A stretch of 7,242 nucleotides of DNA from Acidobacteriota bacterium (GTDB taxonomy: Bacteria; Planctomycetota; Phycisphaerae; WQYP01; JAJZKJ01): assembly GCA_021804195.1 (NCBI GenBank), contig JAJZKJ010000104.1:1-7242 (forward strand), given 5' to 3'. Below the pieces are notes generated by a model that ran no database searches, was not told the DNA's origin, and saw nothing but the letters and a program-made list of their open reading frames with translations. The translations under genes were made by a program, and so were the position numbers. Shown in pieces: positions 5,370-7,242 of this stretch. Positions within the stretch are counted from its first letter, which is position 1. The number at the start of each line of letters is the position of its first letter.

Positions 5370-5690
5370 TCAATCCCGGCGTACGCCGGGATTTCTGGCC
5401 GGTAGTTCGCCCACGATGAAAGGTATGCCGCTTACATTGAAATCAGCAGGTTCCCCACGAATAAGCCACAGCAGCGGCGCCCCGCTGATCTTCGACGCCA
5501 GATCCAGAACCTCCACCGGAGGGACGCGCCCTTTTTCATAGTAATTGTAAGTCGAGGATGAAAGGCCCAGGAGGTATGCAAATCGCGACTGGCCGCGCCG
5601 CCCGCAAACCTGCATCCGCACCTGCCGCAATCGTTCGCAAATCAGCGCGTAATTTCCACGAAGATTTGTTTGGGGCGATAAAGTATGCAT
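5370..5690 (-). CDS. Small XRE/Cro-CI-type helix-turn-helix regulator
   Basis: 106 residues from ATG 5690. The single HTH_3-like domain spans about 14-80: a first helix ALICERLRQVRMQ, then GQSRFAYLLGLSSSTYNYYE (33-52) as helices 2-3, KGRVPPVEVLDLASKISG, and the terminal LLWLIRGE. This matches the Cro/CI pattern ('Q..lA..lGls.sty..yE.G...P'). It should be a DNA-binding repressor or activator; the target is unknown. There is no sensor or enzymatic domain, so the C-terminal 25 residues (PADFNVSGIPFIVGEL, then the palindrome-encoded tail) are all that follows. An upstream in-frame ATG at 5696 abuts AGGAG with zero spacing, while 5690 has ideal 6-nt spacing, so 5690 is chosen. It converges with GT87 (7 nt between stops). 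The C-terminal NPGVRRD is supplied by a palindromic repeat, suggesting repeat insertion into the gene end. Confidence 0.82.
   Translation of the reverse strand: MHTLSPQTNLRGNYALICERLRQVRMQVCGRRGQSRFAYLLGLSSSTYNYYEKGRVPPVEVLDLASKISGAPLLWLIRGEPADFNVSGIPFIVGELPARNPGVRRD
5372..5393. repeat. Perfect 22-bp palindrome at the convergent gene junction, REP-like; possible bidirectional terminator
   Basis: The arms AATCCCGGCGT (5372-5382) and ACGCCGGGATT (5383-5393) are exact reverse complements. As RNA they would form a 9-bp stem with a GTAC loop on either strand. The sequence resembles the short ATCCCGGCG...CGCCGGGAT palindromes dispersed in many GC-rich genomes. It begins 10 nt after the GT87 stop and encodes NPGVRRD, the last seven residues of the minus-strand regulator. 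T-runs beside it are short (ATTTCT on plus, ATTGAAA on minus), so efficient intrinsic termination is unproven. Confidence 0.65.
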
Positions 5691-5696
5691 AAGCAT

Positions 5697-5701
5697 CTCC
5701 T
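5697..5701 (-). promoter_or_regulatory. Shine-Dalgarno AGGAG deciding the regulator start
   Basis: AGGAG directly touches ATG 5696 but sits 6 nt before ATG 5690, so translation from 5690 (MHTLSP...) is strongly favoured. Confidence 0.7.
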
Positions 5702-5857
5702 GGTGTGATCTAAAATCAATTTGGGCACACGTCGGATCATCATCGCCTGTATCCGGGCTCGAATCACAGCGTGCAAGCTCCGGCGCTTTCCATATATTTC
5801 ATATTTACCGCCGCAAAAAAGAACGTTGCCAGTTCCGGTCCTTACCCCCAATCCCAT

Positions 5858-5863
5858 ATTATA
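5858..5863 (-). promoter_or_regulatory. Consensus -10 box TATAAT upstream of the HTH regulator
   Basis: Perfect TATAAT on the minus strand between the putative lipoprotein gene and the regulator. No good -35 lies 16-18 nt upstream and there is no TGn extension, so support is partial. Transcription would start near 5850 with a leader of about 160 nt. The rest of 5702-5925 holds no credible gene. A loose dyad (GTGTGAT at 5703-5709, CACAC at 5726-5730) next to the SD could be an autoregulatory site but is weak. Confidence 0.35.
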
Positions 5864-5925
5864 ACGCAAAACCGTGAAAACCCGCTACCTCCGCGAATAT
5901 CCCGGAACACACGGCAAGGGAAAAG

Positions 5926-6459
5926 TCAAGAACCAAGTTTCCGCGGTAGGCCATTGCCACCAGCGGCTTTAGGCGCCGGTACACCTGCCGGCCAAGGCGC
6001 CCGCTCGATCAAAGGTCGGGTTCCCCGGAAGAACGGCGGCGCAGGGCCAATCCACGCACGGCCAAAATACAGATCGCCGTCGGTTAACAGACCGTCAAAA
6101 TGCAACCTCTGGCCGGGTTTAGCCATGAACGTTCTGGTTTTACTCCCCTGGTAAAAAAAAAACGAGGAGCGGTTCCACCATGCCGTGATGCGTCTGCCCT
6201 CAAACCGGACCAAGGCGGATTCCAACCACGGATCAACACGAAGCACCCGAACAGTTCCCCGGCAGGAATGAACCGAACCAGGCTTGCCGGACCAATGCGT
6301 GGCCCGGCAACCGGCAAGCCCCCCAACAAGTCCACCCATCATCAGCAGGGGCCATACCGTAAGAAAAGCAATCCGCCATGCATGATGCAGGACACGGCGG
6401 CGCGGGCGACGGAGCGATTGGCGCCTTGGAACCGGTAATTTCCCGCCTATCATATCCAT
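5926..6459 (-). CDS. Hypothetical membrane-anchored protein or lipoprotein
   Basis: 177 residues; I do not recognise the family. A long Arg-rich n-region (residues 12-22, RRQSLRRPRRR) precedes a hydrophobic stretch (about 30-50) ending in a lipobox-like LAGC (48-51), so C51 could be lipidated; alternatively the stretch is a plain membrane anchor. The exported part (about 66-135) alternates hydrophobic and polar residues, as in a small beta-barrel: RGTVRVLRVDPWLESALVRF, RITAWW, RTFMAKPGQRLHFDG, DGDLYFGRAWIG. The C-terminus is Pro/Ala/Gly-rich. Coding support is the exported layout and beta pattern, which hold in frame across a 10-base homopolymer. Points against: no SD, and its ATG lies one base from the divergent ABC ATG; M3 (6453) is an alternative start. 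No close downstream partner: the regulator starts 235 nt further on. Confidence 0.55.
   Translation of the reverse strand: MDMIGGKLPVPRRQSLRRPRRRVLHHAWRIAFLTVWPLLMMGGLVGGLAGCRATHWSGKPGSVHSCRGTVRVLRVDPWLESALVRFEGRRITAWWNRSSFFFYQGSKTRTFMAKPGQRLHFDGLLTDGDLYFGRAWIGPAPPFFRGTRPLIERAPWPAGVPAPKAAGGNGLPRKLGS
6426..6453 (+). promoter_or_regulatory. Candidate promoter giving a leaderless ABC ATPase mRNA
   Basis: TTGGAA (6426-6431) and TATCAT (6448-6453) are separated by 16 nt and match 4/6 and 5/6 of the consensus. The -10 ends 7 nt before ATG 6461, so transcription would begin at or within a base of the ATG. This fits the absence of any Shine-Dalgarno. It lies inside the first codons of the divergent putative lipoprotein gene. 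Confidence 0.35.
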
Positions 6460-6460
6460 A

Positions 6461-7242
6461 ATGAATCAGACCTTCACTCAAGCCGGCGCCGGGTCGGACG
6501 CTGCGGACTACGCAATCCAACTCCATGACGTGCATAAATCGTATCACCAGGGACGGGTTCGAGTACAAGCGCTGGCGGGTATTGATTTGCGGGTTCAAAC
6601 CGGCGAGTTTACAGCCATCATGGGCGCGAGCGGTTCCGGTAAATCCACGCTCCTGCATTTGTTGGCGCTTCTGGATAAACCCGACCGGGGCGATATTTGG
6701 GTTTTGGGTCGGAACATCGGGCGATTGACGGAACGGGAAGCGACGCTTTATCGCCGCCGGCGGGTCGGTGTGGTATTTCAGCAATTCAATCTCATTCCCA
6801 CACTCACGGCCATGGAAAACATTCTGCTACCCGCCCGCCTGGCCGGCTCGTGCGATGCGGCGATTCGGACCTGGGCGGCTGAAATGGCGGACACGCTTCA
6901 TCTGGGATCGCGCCTGGAGTATCGTCCCGATGCGCTCTCCGGCGGCGAACAGCAGCGTACCGCCATCGCCCGTGCTCTGATTATGCGGCCGACGCTGCTG
7001 CTGGCCGATGAGCCAACGGGAAATCTTGATTCGGCCAGCACAAATCAATTCTGGAAACTTCTTCAAGAAACGCTGGCGCGGGTTCGTACCACCGTTTTGG
7101 TAGTCACCCATGAATTGTCCACCGCCTTGAAGACGCGGCGGGTGGTGGTGCTGCGCGACGGTTGCATAGCGGGAGATTTTTGTGTCACGCCCGAAGATGA
7201 TATGGCCACTCTGGCCGCTCGTTATCAGGAACTGGCGGGCGC
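6461..7242 (+). CDS. MacB/LolD-type ABC transporter ATP-binding protein, partial: runs off right edge
   Basis: 260 codons visible, no stop. All nucleotide-binding motifs are intact: Walker [10 protein letters not shown] (55-63), Q-loop [16 protein letters not shown] (106-121), signature LSGGEQQR (159-166), Walker [13 protein letters not shown] (179-190) and the H-loop VTHE (215-218). [16 protein letters not shown] and DEPTGNLD are typical of the MacB/LolD/FtsE-like class that works with FtsX-like permeases. These systems move lipoproteins or peptides across the envelope, or act as mechanotransmission complexes. The first 16 residues extend beyond the usual start of this family. The matching permease, if present, should lie just beyond 7242. 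The start at 6461 fits the N-terminus of the domain ([15 protein letters not shown]); no SD precedes it. Confidence 0.93.
   Translation, partial: MNQTFTQAGAGSDAADYAIQLHDVHKSYHQGRVRVQALAGIDLRVQTGEFTAIMGASGSGKSTLLHLLALLDKPDRGDIWVLGRNIGRLTEREATLYRRRRVGVVFQQFNLIPTLTAMENILLPARLAGSCDAAIRTWAAEMADTLHLGSRLEYRPDALSGGEQQRTAIARALIMRPTLLLADEPTGNLDSASTNQFWKLLQETLARVRTTVLVVTHELSTALKTRRVVVLRDGCIAGDFCVTPEDDMATLAARYQELAG

Noticed and set aside
5092..5541. Plus-strand 149-codon frame spanning the GT87 end and the regulator
   Set aside because: Would overlap two well-supported genes and cross the palindrome; low-complexity translation.
5703..5730. GTGTGAT...CACAC dyad as an HTH operator
   Set aside because: Only 5-bp arms 18 nt apart, imperfect, single occurrence; not enough to call.
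5642..5869. Minus-strand 75-codon frame in the regulator leader
   Set aside because: Overlaps the regulator start out of frame, no SD, no motif; treated as leader sequence.
6233..6784. Minus-strand 183-codon frame
   Set aside because: Antisense to the ABC ATPase Walker A region and out of frame with the putative lipoprotein; no coherent protein features.

Overview
The window looks like a chromosomal segment of a GC-rich, Gram-negative-type bacterium, most likely a planctomycete. The pointers are Tat-exported right-handed beta-helix (pectate-lyase-fold) proteins in tandem, a TPR membrane protein with the N-terminal ERHELQQND motif that I associate with planctomycete YfgM-like proteins, a GT87 polytopic glycosyltransferase, and several genes without Shine-Dalgarno sequences. 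The taxonomic call is inference from gene style, not from a marker gene. No rRNA, tRNA, CRISPR array, transposase or phage gene is visible.

Layout. (a) 1-2090, minus strand: two paralogous Tat-exported beta-helix proteins in tandem. The upstream one (2090-756) is complete. The downstream one starts at 710 and runs off the left edge, so it is easily missed because its stop codon lies outside the window. (b) 2091-2521: no gene; it holds weak promoter-like elements for the beta-helix pair and a strong minus-strand intrinsic terminator at 2427-2463. (c) 3001-2522, minus: a small secreted carboxypeptidase-regulatory-like (CarboxypepD_reg) protein with no Asp or Glu at all. (d) 3002-3292: a divergent promoter region. 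(e) 3293-5362, plus: a two-gene unit of a membrane-anchored TPR protein and a GT87-type glycosyltransferase, 6 nt apart. (f) 5690-5370, minus: a small XRE-type HTH regulator whose last codons are made of a perfect 22-bp palindrome shared with the convergent gene junction. (g) 6459-5926, minus: an unrecognised putative lipoprotein or membrane-anchored protein. (h) 6461 to the right edge, plus: a MacB/LolD-type ABC transporter ATPase, cut by the window end.

How the parts may work together. The secreted products of (a) and (c) lie on the same strand, separated by a terminator. They form a plausible cell-envelope or extracellular-polysaccharide neighbourhood: beta-helix proteins typically bind or cleave acidic polysaccharides, and a protein with 31 Lys/Arg and no acidic residue would be expected to bind polyanions. 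The GT87 enzyme (lipid-linked sugar donor) and the TPR protein are envelope functions too. The regulator and ABC ATPase have no obvious link to them. Three of the clearest plus-strand genes lack a ribosome binding site, and two have -10-like elements 7 to 9 nt before the ATG, compatible with leaderless mRNAs. The minus-strand secreted-protein genes and the regulator have recognisable Shine-Dalgarno sequences.

I did not find a clearly new multi-gene system. The most unusual items are the acid-free polycationic secreted protein with its leader hairpin, the palindrome-built C-terminus of the HTH regulator, and the head-to-head start codons separated by one base at 6457-6463.
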